Made by a program: the position numbers and the translations under genes
The notes under the pieces: generated by a model
Database searches by the model: none
Told to the model about the DNA's origin: nothing
Seen by the model: the letters and a program-made list of their open reading frames with translations, nothing else
Shown here: in pieces, positions 23,946 to 32,142 of the stretch
Layout: every line of letters starts with the position of its first letter
Numbering within the stretch: the first letter of the stretch is position 1
Assembly (NCBI GenBank): GCA_017645955.1
Contig: JAGCNM010000046.1
Coordinates: 1-36,280, forward strand
Direction: 5' to 3'
Source: Candidatus Saccharimonadota bacterium
GTDB taxonomy: Bacteria > Patescibacteriota > Saccharimonadia > Saccharimonadales > Saccharimonadaceae
DNA length: 36,280 bases

Positions 23946-25708
23946 TGGCTCTTCTAACAAAAGAAGCCGAAGAAAGAATCATCAGCCTTCTTGTTGGTGA
24001 AGGTTTAGCCGACGGAAATTTAGTTAGCTCTATAAAAAGTGAAGCCGACGCAAATGGCGTATCGCCGTTAACTGAACTTTTGAATCGAAAAATAATAAAT
24101 AGCGATATGGTCGCCCATGCCACAGCCGTCATTATTGGTGTTCCATATGTTGAGTTAAAAAACATCACTATCGACCAGGATATTCTCTCAATTATCCCAG
24201 GCGATGCTTCATCGCGCGTCCTTGCTGTCCCGCTCGGCGAAAAAGATGGAATGATTAATATTGCCATGGTCGACGTTACTAACGTCCAGGCAACCGACTA
24301 CATTTCGAACCTAATTAATCAGCCAATCCGAGTTTGGATGTCAAGTGAACGTGGCGTCCGCGAAGTTCTTGAAAAATATCACGGCGATCTTTCCGGTGTT
24401 AAAGAAGCCGTTAAAGAAACCAACAGTGAAGCCTATGAAGAAGCGAAGTCTAACGTCAAAACAATTGTTCAGGATTCGCCAATCAGTAAGGCACTCACTA
24501 CAATCTTAAGCTACGCCGCAAAAACCAAAGCCTCAGATATCCATATTGAGCCACTCGAAAACTCACTCATCATTCGTTGCCGTATCGATGGTGTTTTAAG
24601 AAGAATCATGGATTTGCCTAAAACCGTTGCCCCGGCGCTTGTCTCCCGCATTAAAATTCTAAGTAATCTAAAAATCGATGAGCACCGCATTCCGCAAGAT
24701 GGTCAGTTTAACGTTCTCGTCGACGATAAGGAAATCGATCTTCGTATTGCAATTTCGCCAGTCACTTGGGGCGAGCAAGTCGTTATTCGTCTTCTCGATA
24801 AAAAAGGCGTTTCGATGGAAGTTGATAAAATGGGTATGAGCGGCCGTGCGCTCCGCTCGGTTTTAAATGGTATTAAAAAACCGAACGGCATGATTCTAAC
24901 TTCCGGTCCTACGGGTTCTGGTAAGTCGACCACACTCTATGCTTTAATCCAACAAATTAAATCGGAAGAAATTAATATAGTTACACTTGAGGACCCAGTC
25001 GAGTATAAAATGGACGGCATTAACCAAATTCAAGTTAATGTTGACGCTGGTTTAACATTTGCGTCCGGTCTTCGTTCGATTCTTCGTCAAGACCCTGACG
25101 TAGTAATGGTCGGGGAGATTCGTGACTCTGAAACTGCTGGTCTTGCGGTCCAGGCTGCTCTTACCGGCCACTTAGTGTTCTCAACCCTCCACACCAACTC
25201 AGCTGCAGGTATCTTGCCTCGTCTTCTCGATATGGGTATCGAGCCATTCCTTCTCGCCTCGACCTTGAATGTTGTTATTGGCCAGCGCCTTGTTCGTCGT
25301 ATTACTGAAAAACGTGAAACTTATAAATCATCCGACATTGAAACGAAAGGGATTAATTCAATCGTTGGCGACCTACTCCCTAAAGATAAAGAATCTGTTG
25401 CTAAAGTCAGTGAAGATCTCGGTTACCCAGGCTTACCAGTAAAAACTGACGAACACTATTTATTATCAAAAGGTATGGATTCAAAAGAAACCCCAGGCGG
25501 TTATTCTGGACGTGCCGGTCTTTACGAAACAATTGATGTTGATGAAGATATCCAAAAAATGATCGTCAATCATTCAACCGCTGCCGAAATCATGCGACTT
25601 GCTAGGTCGAAGGGAACTGTAACGATGCGTCAAGATGGCGTTCTTAAAGTTCTATCAGGAATAACAACAATGGAGGAGGTAAACCGCGTTGCGAGTGATT
25701 TATCGTAA
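23945..25708 (+). CDS. pilB: Type IV pilus extension ATPase PilB
   Basis: A 587-residue secretion ATPase of the GspE/PilB family that powers pilus growth. N-terminal domain about 1-150 ('LLVGEGLADGNLV', 'VPYVELKNITIDQDIL'). The motor has 'KASDIHIEPLENSLIIRCRIDG', Walker A GPTGSGKS at 321-328, Asp box 'VTLEDPVEY', Walker B 'DPDVVMVGEIRDSETA' and His box 'LTGHLVFSTLHTNSA'. The C-terminal block has 'GGYSGRAGLYE', but the CxxC...CxxC zinc motif seen in many family members before it is absent. The next gene, pilT, has its own -10 box. Confidence 0.95.
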   Translation: MALLTKEAEERIISLLVGEGLADGNLVSSIKSEADANGVSPLTELLNRKIINSDMVAHATAVIIGVPYVELKNITIDQDILSIIPGDASSRVLAVPLGEKDGMINIAMVDVTNVQATDYISNLINQPIRVWMSSERGVREVLEKYHGDLSGVKEAVKETNSEAYEEAKSNVKTIVQDSPISKALTTILSYAAKTKASDIHIEPLENSLIIRCRIDGVLRRIMDLPKTVAPALVSRIKILSNLKIDEHRIPQDGQFNVLVDDKEIDLRIAISPVTWGEQVVIRLLDKKGVSMEVDKMGMSGRALRSVLNGIKKPNGMILTSGPTGSGKSTTLYALIQQIKSEEINIVTLEDPVEYKMDGINQIQVNVDAGLTFASGLRSILRQDPDVVMVGEIRDSETAGLAVQAALTGHLVFSTLHTNSAAGILPRLLDMGIEPFLLASTLNVVIGQRLVRRITEKRETYKSSDIETKGINSIVGDLLPKDKESVAKVSEDLGYPGLPVKTDEHYLLSKGMDSKETPGGYSGRAGLYETIDVDEDIQKMIVNHSTAAEIMRLARSKGTVTMRQDGVLKVLSGITTMEEVNRVASDLS

Positions 25709-25717
25709 TGTTTGTGG

Positions 25718-25723
25718 TAAAAT
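25718..25723 (+). promoter_or_regulatory. -10 box of leaderless pilT
   Basis: TAAAAT, then ATAGTT, then ATG at 25730. It allows pilT-pilC to be transcribed separately from the upstream operon. Confidence 0.5.
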
Positions 25724-25729
25724 ATAGTT

Positions 25730-26812
25730 ATGGAAAATAGTGGGCAATTAAATACACCAAAAATCGAAACCTTACTTGAAGAATGTATTCGTCGAAATGC
25801 TTCAGATTTACATATTCAATATGGTTTACCGCCAATTCTTCGTATCGATGGCGCCCTAACTCCGATTAGTGGCATTGGTGCTTTAAGTGAAGAAGTCGTG
25901 CGACAATTAGTTTTCGCTACGCTTGATGAAGAACAACAAAAAATTCTAGTTAAAGATAAAGAATTTGATTATTCCTTTGCCTTTGGTGACATTGCGCGTT
26001 TCCGTGTTAATGCCTTCCATGAAAGAGGAAAGTTAGCCGCTGCCTTCCGTCTCATCCCGAATCAAATTCGAAGTATTAACGATCTTGGTATGCCATCAAT
26101 AGTTGAAACCTTTGCCGAGTTTCCGCGTGGCCTCGTTCTCGTGACTGGTCCGACTGGCTCAGGCAAATCAACTACTCTTGCTGCTCTTGTCGATAAAATT
26201 AATCGTGAAAAATCAACTCATATTATTACAATCGAAGACCCGATCGAATTCACCCATAAATCAATTCGTTCTGTCATCGTTCAACGTGAAGTTCATTATG
26301 ATACCTTCTCATTTGCCGCTGCTCTTCGCTCGGTACTTCGTGAAGACCCAGATGTCGTTTTAATTGGTGAGATGCGCGATCTCGAAACTATCCAAGCCGC
26401 AATTACCATTGCTGAAACTGGCCACCTTGTCTTCGCTACGCTTCATACGAACTCCGCCGCTCAATCTATTGATCGTATGATCGACGTCTTCCCATCACAT
26501 CAACAGCCCCAGGTTCGTTCACAACTTTCCAATATGTTGATGGCCGTTTGTGCCCAGCGTCTCGTCCCAGCAATTGCCGGCGGTCGTGTTGTAGCTGCCG
26601 AAATCATGATTGCGAACTCCGCTATCCGTGCGCTTATTCGTGATGGTAAAACTCACCAAATCGATACCGCTATCCAAACTGGCGCCGAGCAGGGAATGCA
26701 GACTATGGACCGCACGTTAGCTAAACTCGTTCAAACTGGTGTAATAACCTACGACTCCGCTCGTGAGTACGCAGTCGATATCAATGAATTAAATCGTTTA
26801 GTAAAGGGCTAA
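25730..26812 (+). CDS. pilT: Type IV pilus retraction ATPase PilT
   Basis: A 360-residue hexameric ATPase that pulls pili back. N-terminal PAS-like part 'NASDLHIQYGLPPILRIDG', Walker A GPTGSGKS at 140-147, Asp box 'ITIEDPIEF', Walker B 'DPDVVLIGEMRDLETI', His box 'ETGHLVFATLHTNSA', and 'QRLVPAIAGGRVVAAEIMIANSAIRALIRDGK', a variant of the AIRNLIRE motif needed for retraction. Presence of both PilB and PilT implies dynamic pili and twitching. pilC starts 1 nt after the stop. Confidence 0.96.
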   Translation: MENSGQLNTPKIETLLEECIRRNASDLHIQYGLPPILRIDGALTPISGIGALSEEVVRQLVFATLDEEQQKILVKDKEFDYSFAFGDIARFRVNAFHERGKLAAAFRLIPNQIRSINDLGMPSIVETFAEFPRGLVLVTGPTGSGKSTTLAALVDKINREKSTHIITIEDPIEFTHKSIRSVIVQREVHYDTFSFAAALRSVLREDPDVVLIGEMRDLETIQAAITIAETGHLVFATLHTNSAAQSIDRMIDVFPSHQQPQVRSQLSNMLMAVCAQRLVPAIAGGRVVAAEIMIANSAIRALIRDGKTHQIDTAIQTGAEQGMQTMDRTLAKLVQTGVITYDSAREYAVDINELNRLVKG

Positions 26813-26813
26813 A

Positions 26814-28019
26814 ATGAAGAGGTTCAATTACAAGGCAAAAGAAAAAGAAACCGGGAAAATTGTTAAAGGTAGCATTCAAGCTGAAACCGAACAAATCGCC
26901 GGCCACCTTCTAATTGACCAGGGTTATATCCCAGACACTCTCGAAGAACAGGGTACTGGTTTGCTTGATAAAAAAGCCCGTATTACCACAAAAGACCGTA
27001 TTACCTTTACGCGCCAAATGGCAACTTTGATTGGTGCTGGCTTGCCACTTGCCTCTAGCCTTCGTACAATTACTGAACAGACCCAGAACAAAAGCATGAA
27101 AGCTATTGTCGAGGAAGTCCTTGCAAGCGTAGAATCTGGTAAAAGTTTGTACGAAGCCTTTTCAAACCATCCTGAAATATTTAATGGCGTCTATCTCGCC
27201 CTCATCCAGGCCGGTGAAACTTCTGGTACACTTGATATCGCCTTGAAACGTCTCGCGGACCAAGAGGAAAAAGATGCTGCTATGATGTCAAAAATTCGTG
27301 GCGCCCTCGTTTACCCAGCAATCATTCTCGTAGTCATCATTGCTGTCCTTGCCTTCATGATGATCGCTGTCGTTCCGCAAGTCGAAGGTCTTTATGAAGA
27401 TATGCATAAAGAGCTCCCAGGCCTGACGCAATTCCTAGTTAATATTACCAACTTCTTTGCTCAATTCTGGTGGCTCGTGTTAATGATTGCCGCAGGTAGC
27501 GTAGTCGGATTAGTTTTCTTCGTCAAACAAACTACCACCGGTCGTAAGCTTATGGATGGCTTTAAGATTAATGTCCCGGTTTTTGGCGGTCTCTTCCGTA
27601 AGCTTTACGTCTCGCGTTTTGCTCGCACGAGCGAAATGATGCTCGCAACCGGCGTTCCAATGCTAGATTCGGTTAGAATCTCTATTGAAGCAGTTAACAA
27701 CACTATCGTAGAAGAAGAATACAGTAAAGCCCTTGAAATCATTAAAGGTGGTAAACCGCTCTCCGAATCGCTAAAAGACAGGGAATATATGCTCCCACTC
27801 GTCCCACAAATGGCGAGTATTGGCGAGGAATCTGGTAAAATCGATGAAATGCTTGGTAAGGCCGCCCAGGTTTACGAAAACGAACTCGATGAACAAATTA
27901 ATAATATTTCGACAATGATTGAGCCGATTCTCATGGTAGTCATGGCTGGTCTCATTGGTGTCGTGGTTGGTGGTACTCTTCTCCCAATCTATTCTCTTGT
28001 TAACTCGGTTAATGTTTAA
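26814..28019 (+). CDS. pilC: Type IV pilus inner-membrane platform protein PilC
   Basis: A 401-residue GspF/PilC family protein. It opens 'FNYKAKEKETGKIVKGSIQAET', has two homologous cytoplasmic helical bundles ('FTRQMATLIGAGLPLASSL' and 'FARTSEMMLATGVPMLDSV') and three membrane helices (about 168-190, 215-238, 370-393), with 'GEESGKIDEML' before the last. It links the ATPases to the growing pilus. Confidence 0.95.
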   Translation: MKRFNYKAKEKETGKIVKGSIQAETEQIAGHLLIDQGYIPDTLEEQGTGLLDKKARITTKDRITFTRQMATLIGAGLPLASSLRTITEQTQNKSMKAIVEEVLASVESGKSLYEAFSNHPEIFNGVYLALIQAGETSGTLDIALKRLADQEEKDAAMMSKIRGALVYPAIILVVIIAVLAFMMIAVVPQVEGLYEDMHKELPGLTQFLVNITNFFAQFWWLVLMIAAGSVVGLVFFVKQTTTGRKLMDGFKINVPVFGGLFRKLYVSRFARTSEMMLATGVPMLDSVRISIEAVNNTIVEEEYSKALEIIKGGKPLSESLKDREYMLPLVPQMASIGEESGKIDEMLGKAAQVYENELDEQINNISTMIEPILMVVMAGLIGVVVGGTLLPIYSLVNSVNV

Positions 28020-28026
28020 ATTGCTC

Positions 28027-28055
28027 TTGATTTTTTCTAAAAATTACGCTATGAT
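28027..28055 (+). promoter_or_regulatory. Strong promoter of the prepilin gene
   Basis: TTGATT (28027-28032), 17-nt spacer, TATGAT (28050-28055). The leader of about 35 nt contains AGCTTAAGCTT and an AGAAAGGA RBS. A separate strong promoter fits a major pilin. Confidence 0.75.
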
Positions 28056-28094
28056 AAGCTTAAGCTTTAAAAATCTACTAGAAAGGATTTATAT

Positions 28095-28658
28095 ATGGCA
28101 AAACAAAATATTAAAACTAAAAAGGGCTTTACGATCATCGAAGTCGTGCTCGTTCTTGCGATTGCGGGTTTGATCTTCCTCATGGTCTTCATCGCATGGC
28201 CAGCATTACAACGTTCACAGCGTGATACACAACGCCGCAACGATTACTCAATGCTTTCGACAGCTATCTCGAACTATGCGACGAACAACAACGGGAAACT
28301 CAAGAACATCATTACGACTAACAACAAGCTCAACCCTGCGACTTATATCAACGCAGAAGGTACTGATCCAAACGGATGGTTCTATGAATTGAAAGTTTGT
28401 GACTTCAGTAACTGGACCTCAAAATGTGGTACCAAACCAGCAAAAGGTGGTGGCACAACAACTGCAACCTGGACTTTGCCAAGTGGCACAAGCTCAACCC
28501 TTACCTTGGGTGCTCAGGTCTACGTCATTATCGGTGCTGACTGTACTGGTAACAAAGATGGCGCTGCTTACCCAGCAAAGAACGTTTCAACCCGTGCGTT
28601 TGCTATCTATGGCTACCTCGAAAGTGGTACTCAAACCTTCTGCTCAGCTAGCCAATAG
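28095..28658 (+). CDS. Type IV prepilin, probable major subunit
   Basis: A 187-residue prepilin. The leader ends KKG and is cut before F in 'GFTIIEVVLVLAIAGLIF', with Glu at mature position 5, followed by the hydrophobic N-terminal helix. The head has two cysteine pairs (VCDFSNWTSKCG and ADCTGN...TFCSASQ), so a C-terminal disulfide loop as in classic pilins is likely. It has its own strong promoter and terminator, suited to an abundant subunit. The first 50 residues are nearly the same as in the convergent prepilin at 28710. Confidence 0.92.
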   Translation: MAKQNIKTKKGFTIIEVVLVLAIAGLIFLMVFIAWPALQRSQRDTQRRNDYSMLSTAISNYATNNNGKLKNIITTNNKLNPATYINAEGTDPNGWFYELKVCDFSNWTSKCGTKPAKGGGTTTATWTLPSGTSSTLTLGAQVYVIIGADCTGNKDGAAYPAKNVSTRAFAIYGYLESGTQTFCSASQ

Positions 28659-28669
28659 TTAAGCTAAAT

Positions 28670-28700
28670 AAAAAATCGCCCCGCCGGGGCGATTTTTTTA
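28670..28700. terminator. Bidirectional terminator between the two prepilins
   Basis: AAAAAATCGCCCCG-CC-GGGGCGATTTTTTT forms a strong GC-stem with A-run and T-run on opposite sides, so it can end transcription in both directions between the convergent prepilin genes. Confidence 0.95.
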
Positions 28701-28709
28701 TATCTTCTT

Positions 28710-29303
28710 TTATAAGTTTGCGCAGTAAGAACCTGGCCCTTCCATTTTATAAGTCACAGCAGCTTTCTTAGGATTACTAGACGAAACCACGATTGAGCCA
28801 TTACAGGTTGCACCCTTTATGATGTACATCTTATATCCATTTGGGAAATTCAAATCTTGAACTGTCCCATTGGTGTTTCCTTTAATACTCGTACAAGCTA
28901 CTCCAACCCCGACAACATTACAATCCTTAATTGTTAGTACATATTTTTTATTATCCGCACCAGCAAGCGGATCCGCGAATGTTTCGCCTAAGAATGACTT
29001 ATACAGTCCCGCCCAAGTAGTTTCGCCGGCTTGAGCAGCTGAAGCATTAGTCCATGTCACGTCTCCAGTCGTACTTGATGAAGATGCGGTAAGCTTTTCA
29101 GGGAATGCTCCACGATTATTGCTCTGATACTTTTGAATTGCTGTTAATAGAGCCCCGACATCATCGCGCCTTTTAGCGTCTCTTTGTGTCCTTTGTACTG
29201 CGGGTAAGGCGATAAATACCATTAAGAATATTAGACCCGCAATCGCAAGCACCAACGCTACCTCGATCATCGTAAACCCCTCATTAGAATCTCTTTTTTC
29301 CAT
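28710..29303 (-). CDS. Second type IV prepilin
   Basis: A 197-residue prepilin on the opposite strand. The leader ends NEG before 'FTMIEVALVLAIAGLIF', with Glu5 conserved. The N-terminal helix and 'QRTQRDAKRRDD' region closely match the prepilin at 28095, but the heads diverge apart from the two cysteine pairs ('DCNVVGVGVACTS', 'GATCNG...SYCANL'). The duplication and divergence suggest an alternative major pilin or a minor pilin. Promoter TTGATA-16 nt-TATAAT on the minus strand and an AAGGAGA RBS. Confidence 0.92.
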   Translation of the reverse strand: MEKRDSNEGFTMIEVALVLAIAGLIFLMVFIALPAVQRTQRDAKRRDDVGALLTAIQKYQSNNRGAFPEKLTASSSSTTGDVTWTNASAAQAGETTWAGLYKSFLGETFADPLAGADNKKYVLTIKDCNVVGVGVACTSIKGNTNGTVQDLNFPNGYKMYIIKGATCNGSIVVSSSNPKKAAVTYKMEGPGSYCANL

Positions 29304-29320
29304 ATTTCTCCTTATGTTTA

Positions 29321-29348
29321 ATTATAGTTTATTTCATCCAAATATCAA
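29321..29348 (-). promoter_or_regulatory. Promoter of second prepilin
   Basis: On the minus strand, TTGATA (29343-29348) and TATAAT (29321-29326) with a 16-nt spacer, followed by a leader with AAGGAG. Confidence 0.7.
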
Positions 29349-29372
29349 CCCTAGCTATGTTAAAATAAAACT

Positions 29373-30155
29373 ATGGAAATTATGGCATTAGTATTATTGT
29401 TTATAGTCGGAGCTTGTTTTGGTTCATTCTTATGTTGTCAGGCCCGCCGCCTTCATCTAAAAGGAAAAAAACTTGGCCGTCGCTCAGTCTGTCTAAATTG
29501 TAAAAAACAATTGAAATGGTATGACAATATTCCGATTATCTCATGGCTCGTTCTAAAAGGGAAATGTCGCAAATGTGGTAAAAAAATTGGTGCAACTGAA
29601 ATCCTTTCCGAATTCGGACTTGGCCTAACCTTCTTTCTTTTTGGCCTCGGCGCAATCACTAATAATCTCACTCTAAACATATTTCTTCCTGAACAACCTA
29701 TTATTTTCGTTTTTCTAGCCATCCTTTTCTTCTTAGTTTTAAGTCTAGCATTTTTGGCAATTTACGATGGCCTTTACGGCGAACTCCCAGTTCCGTTTCT
29801 AATCATTGCTATTATTCTTGCCATCTTTATGAATTTCTATAATTTTTCTTGGCAGGCAATCGGAAACGCGGCCCTTTCGGCTCTCATTCTTGGCGGTCTC
29901 TACCTTCTTCTTTACCTCGTCTCGAAAGGAAAATGGGTTGGCGACGGCGATTGGCTACTAGGCCTTTCGATTGGCCTGGCTCTCGGTAGTCCTTGGCTCG
30001 CACTGCTAACTCTTTTTTTGTCAAACCTCCTCGCCTGCCTCGTAATGCTCCCAAAGACGAAAGGAAAGAATAAAAGAATTCCATTTGGTCCATTCCTTGT
30101 TTCTGCATTTATAATTATTTATTCATTTTCCGAATTATTATTAAGTATGATATAA
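29373..30155 (+). CDS. pilD: Prepilin peptidase PilD
   Basis: A 260-residue aspartic membrane peptidase (A24 family) that removes the prepilin leader and often methylates the new N-terminus. The first helix carries 'GACFGSFLCC'; the zinc-type tetracysteine motif is complete (C40, C43, C65, C68). Catalytic Asp candidates are D132 ('LAIYDGLYGELPVP') and D193 in GDGD. Several membrane helices follow. TAAAAT (29361-29366) lies 6 nt before the ATG. Its stop codon lies within the -10 box of the next gene. Confidence 0.93.
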   Translation: MEIMALVLLFIVGACFGSFLCCQARRLHLKGKKLGRRSVCLNCKKQLKWYDNIPIISWLVLKGKCRKCGKKIGATEILSEFGLGLTFFLFGLGAITNNLTLNIFLPEQPIIFVFLAILFFLVLSLAFLAIYDGLYGELPVPFLIIAIILAIFMNFYNFSWQAIGNAALSALILGGLYLLLYLVSKGKWVGDGDWLLGLSIGLALGSPWLALLTLFLSNLLACLVMLPKTKGKNKRIPFGPFLVSAFIIIYSFSELLLSMI

Positions 30156-30156
30156 T
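30151..30156 (+). promoter_or_regulatory. -10 box of leaderless giant prepilin, overlapping the pilD stop
   Basis: TATAAT at 30151-30156 contains the pilD TAA stop (30153-30155); 6 nt (AAGCTT) separate it from the ATG at 30163. Confidence 0.65.
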
Positions 30157-30162
30157 AAGCTT

Positions 30163-32142
30163 ATGATTAAAAAGGGTGATACACTTATCGAAGTAACACT
30201 TGCGGTTGGTATTTTTTCGATGGTTGCAATTGCCATCGTTGCAGTTATGGTGGGCGGAACCTCAAATGCCCAAGCGACTCTCGAAACAACTCTCGCACGC
30301 GAGGAAATTGATGCTCAGGCCGAAGCTCTGCGTTTCATTCATGCGGCCTATCTTGCCGACGAAGAAAGTGGCGAAGGGAAAGATCCTTACACGAAGCTTT
30401 GGAAAAGCATCGTCAGTAAAGCATATAAACCTAACGGCTCCGCAAAAGATGCCATGTTTCAACAATACACCCCAACATCCTGTAAAGATGTCTACAGTAA
30501 TACTGAAGTATTGAATCATGCTTTCGTGATTAATCCACGTACTCTAAACGGACTAACTCTCACCAACCAAGATAAAACTCTCATTCCGTATTCTAGCTCT
30601 AAATTTGTCCAAACCTCAACTTACCCGCGCATCCTTTATAATTCAGAGGACAGCTCCGCCAGTGTTCTTAAAAAAGCAGAAGGCCTCTATGTCATCCCGA
30701 TTGTCGACCCGAAGAGCACCACCATCATTGGCGCAAGCTCGAATAAAGCATCTGCGTATTTCGACTTTTATATTCGTTCTTGTTGGTACGGAAATGGTTC
30801 CGAAACACCATCGACCATCTCTACCGTCATTCGTCTCTTCGACCCAGAGGGGCTACCAAAGGACCCAGCCGATACTCATGGCTCTACTATTCCTACTAAT
30901 ACCCTTGATCCGACCGCGCCAACCGAACCGGTCACTCCAGTTACCAACGCCTTAACTGTTACTTTTAATGCAAATAATGGAACCGACGACCAGACCTACC
31001 AAACAATGGAAGTCGGCGAGCAAACTACTCTTGATCCAAATCCGTTTTCTAAAAGTGGACAAGTTTTTGTCGGTTGGAATACTAGCTCGACCGCAACCAC
31101 AGCAAAGTATAAAGACGGTGCAGATGTCATATTTGTTAGCGACACCCAACTCTTTGCCGTCTGGGCTCCTGCTATTACGATAAGTTTTAGACCTAATGGC
31201 GGTAATGGCAGCATGGCAAATCAAATTGCCGGCAAAGGAATATCTACCCAACTTAACGCAAACAGTTTTACCCGTTCTGGTTATACTTTTATAGGCTGGA
31301 GCACTTCAAGCTCTGCCTCCTCTGCAACCTACAACGATAGAGCCGTAGTCAGATTCACAAATAGTACTACTCTCTATGCAGTTTGGAAGAGAACCGTTAC
31401 GGTCACATTTATCGACGTAGATGACAACGGTAGAGAACTCGGTAGCTATCTACAAACTGTTCCGTTGTACGAATATGCAAACCTCAAACTAAACGAATTT
31501 TCGCGTCCAGGTTATTCTTTCGAGGGTTGGAGAACCTCAAGGTACACTTCTAATGTAAGGTATGAAAACGGGGAAAGAGTTTATTTCTCAAATAATATGA
31601 CATTGTATTCTACTTGGAAAAGATACATCCAAGATTTCACGCTTGCCCAATGTCAAGCCGAAGCCTCATCAAGATATGTTGAGCTAGCTGACAAACGCGA
31701 CGGGAAAAAGTATGATGTCAGGTATATTAATGGTAGATGCTGGATGACATCAGATCTCCTATATGGCTCTACTATTTACGGTGGTCACTATTATGGCTAT
31801 TATTATCATGGCTATTATAATCCAGACGATCCAGGAACAGATAGCGCTTGCCCGGCCGGTTGGGGTATCCCTAACGAAAATGATGCAAATTCACTAGAAA
31901 ACCATGTTAGTGCGTTCAACCCATCAAACAGAGGCTTCCTCGTGTACTACGGAGGTATTCTCCCGTCCGAAGACGGCACTTTCCCTTACTATATGGTAAC
32001 AATGAATGATGGAATTAGAGATGCTTTCTATGTCACCAACCGATATTATGGTGGCATACACTTCGCCAACTTCTCCGACTTCCCTTACTACTCCCGCTTC
32101 ACAGATTATGCCTTCCCGATTCGTTGCATCCGTAATAATTAA
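30163..32142 (+). CDS. Large prepilin-like adhesin with InlB-type repeats and FISUMP-like domain
   Basis: A 659-residue protein. It begins with a type III signal, cut after KKG before 'DTLIEVTLAVGIFSM', with Glu at mature position 5. The D instead of F at mature +1 is unusual. A pilin-like head (about 30-250) is followed by a Pro/Thr linker, then three repeats of about 72 residues (about 262-335, 336-409, 410-486) of the InlB B-repeat (Listeria-Bacteroides) type, each with 'TFxxNxG...GxxFxGWxTSS...LYAVW'. The C-terminus (about 490-659) resembles FISUMP domains: 'VRYINGRCWMTSDLLYG', 'ACPAGWGIP', and a Tyr/Gly-rich patch. This architecture suggests a minor pilin at the pilus tip acting as an adhesin. 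It overlaps the convergent xer gene by 4 nt. Confidence 0.88.
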   Translation: MIKKGDTLIEVTLAVGIFSMVAIAIVAVMVGGTSNAQATLETTLAREEIDAQAEALRFIHAAYLADEESGEGKDPYTKLWKSIVSKAYKPNGSAKDAMFQQYTPTSCKDVYSNTEVLNHAFVINPRTLNGLTLTNQDKTLIPYSSSKFVQTSTYPRILYNSEDSSASVLKKAEGLYVIPIVDPKSTTIIGASSNKASAYFDFYIRSCWYGNGSETPSTISTVIRLFDPEGLPKDPADTHGSTIPTNTLDPTAPTEPVTPVTNALTVTFNANNGTDDQTYQTMEVGEQTTLDPNPFSKSGQVFVGWNTSSTATTAKYKDGADVIFVSDTQLFAVWAPAITISFRPNGGNGSMANQIAGKGISTQLNANSFTRSGYTFIGWSTSSSASSATYNDRAVVRFTNSTTLYAVWKRTVTVTFIDVDDNGRELGSYLQTVPLYEYANLKLNEFSRPGYSFEGWRTSRYTSNVRYENGERVYFSNNMTLYSTWKRYIQDFTLAQCQAEASSRYVELADKRDGKKYDVRYINGRCWMTSDLLYGSTIYGGHYYGYYYHGYYNPDDPGTDSACPAGWGIPNENDANSLENHVSAFNPSNRGFLVYYGGILPSEDGTFPYYMVTMNDGIRDAFYVTNRYYGGIHFANFSDFPYYSRFTDYAFPIRCIRNN

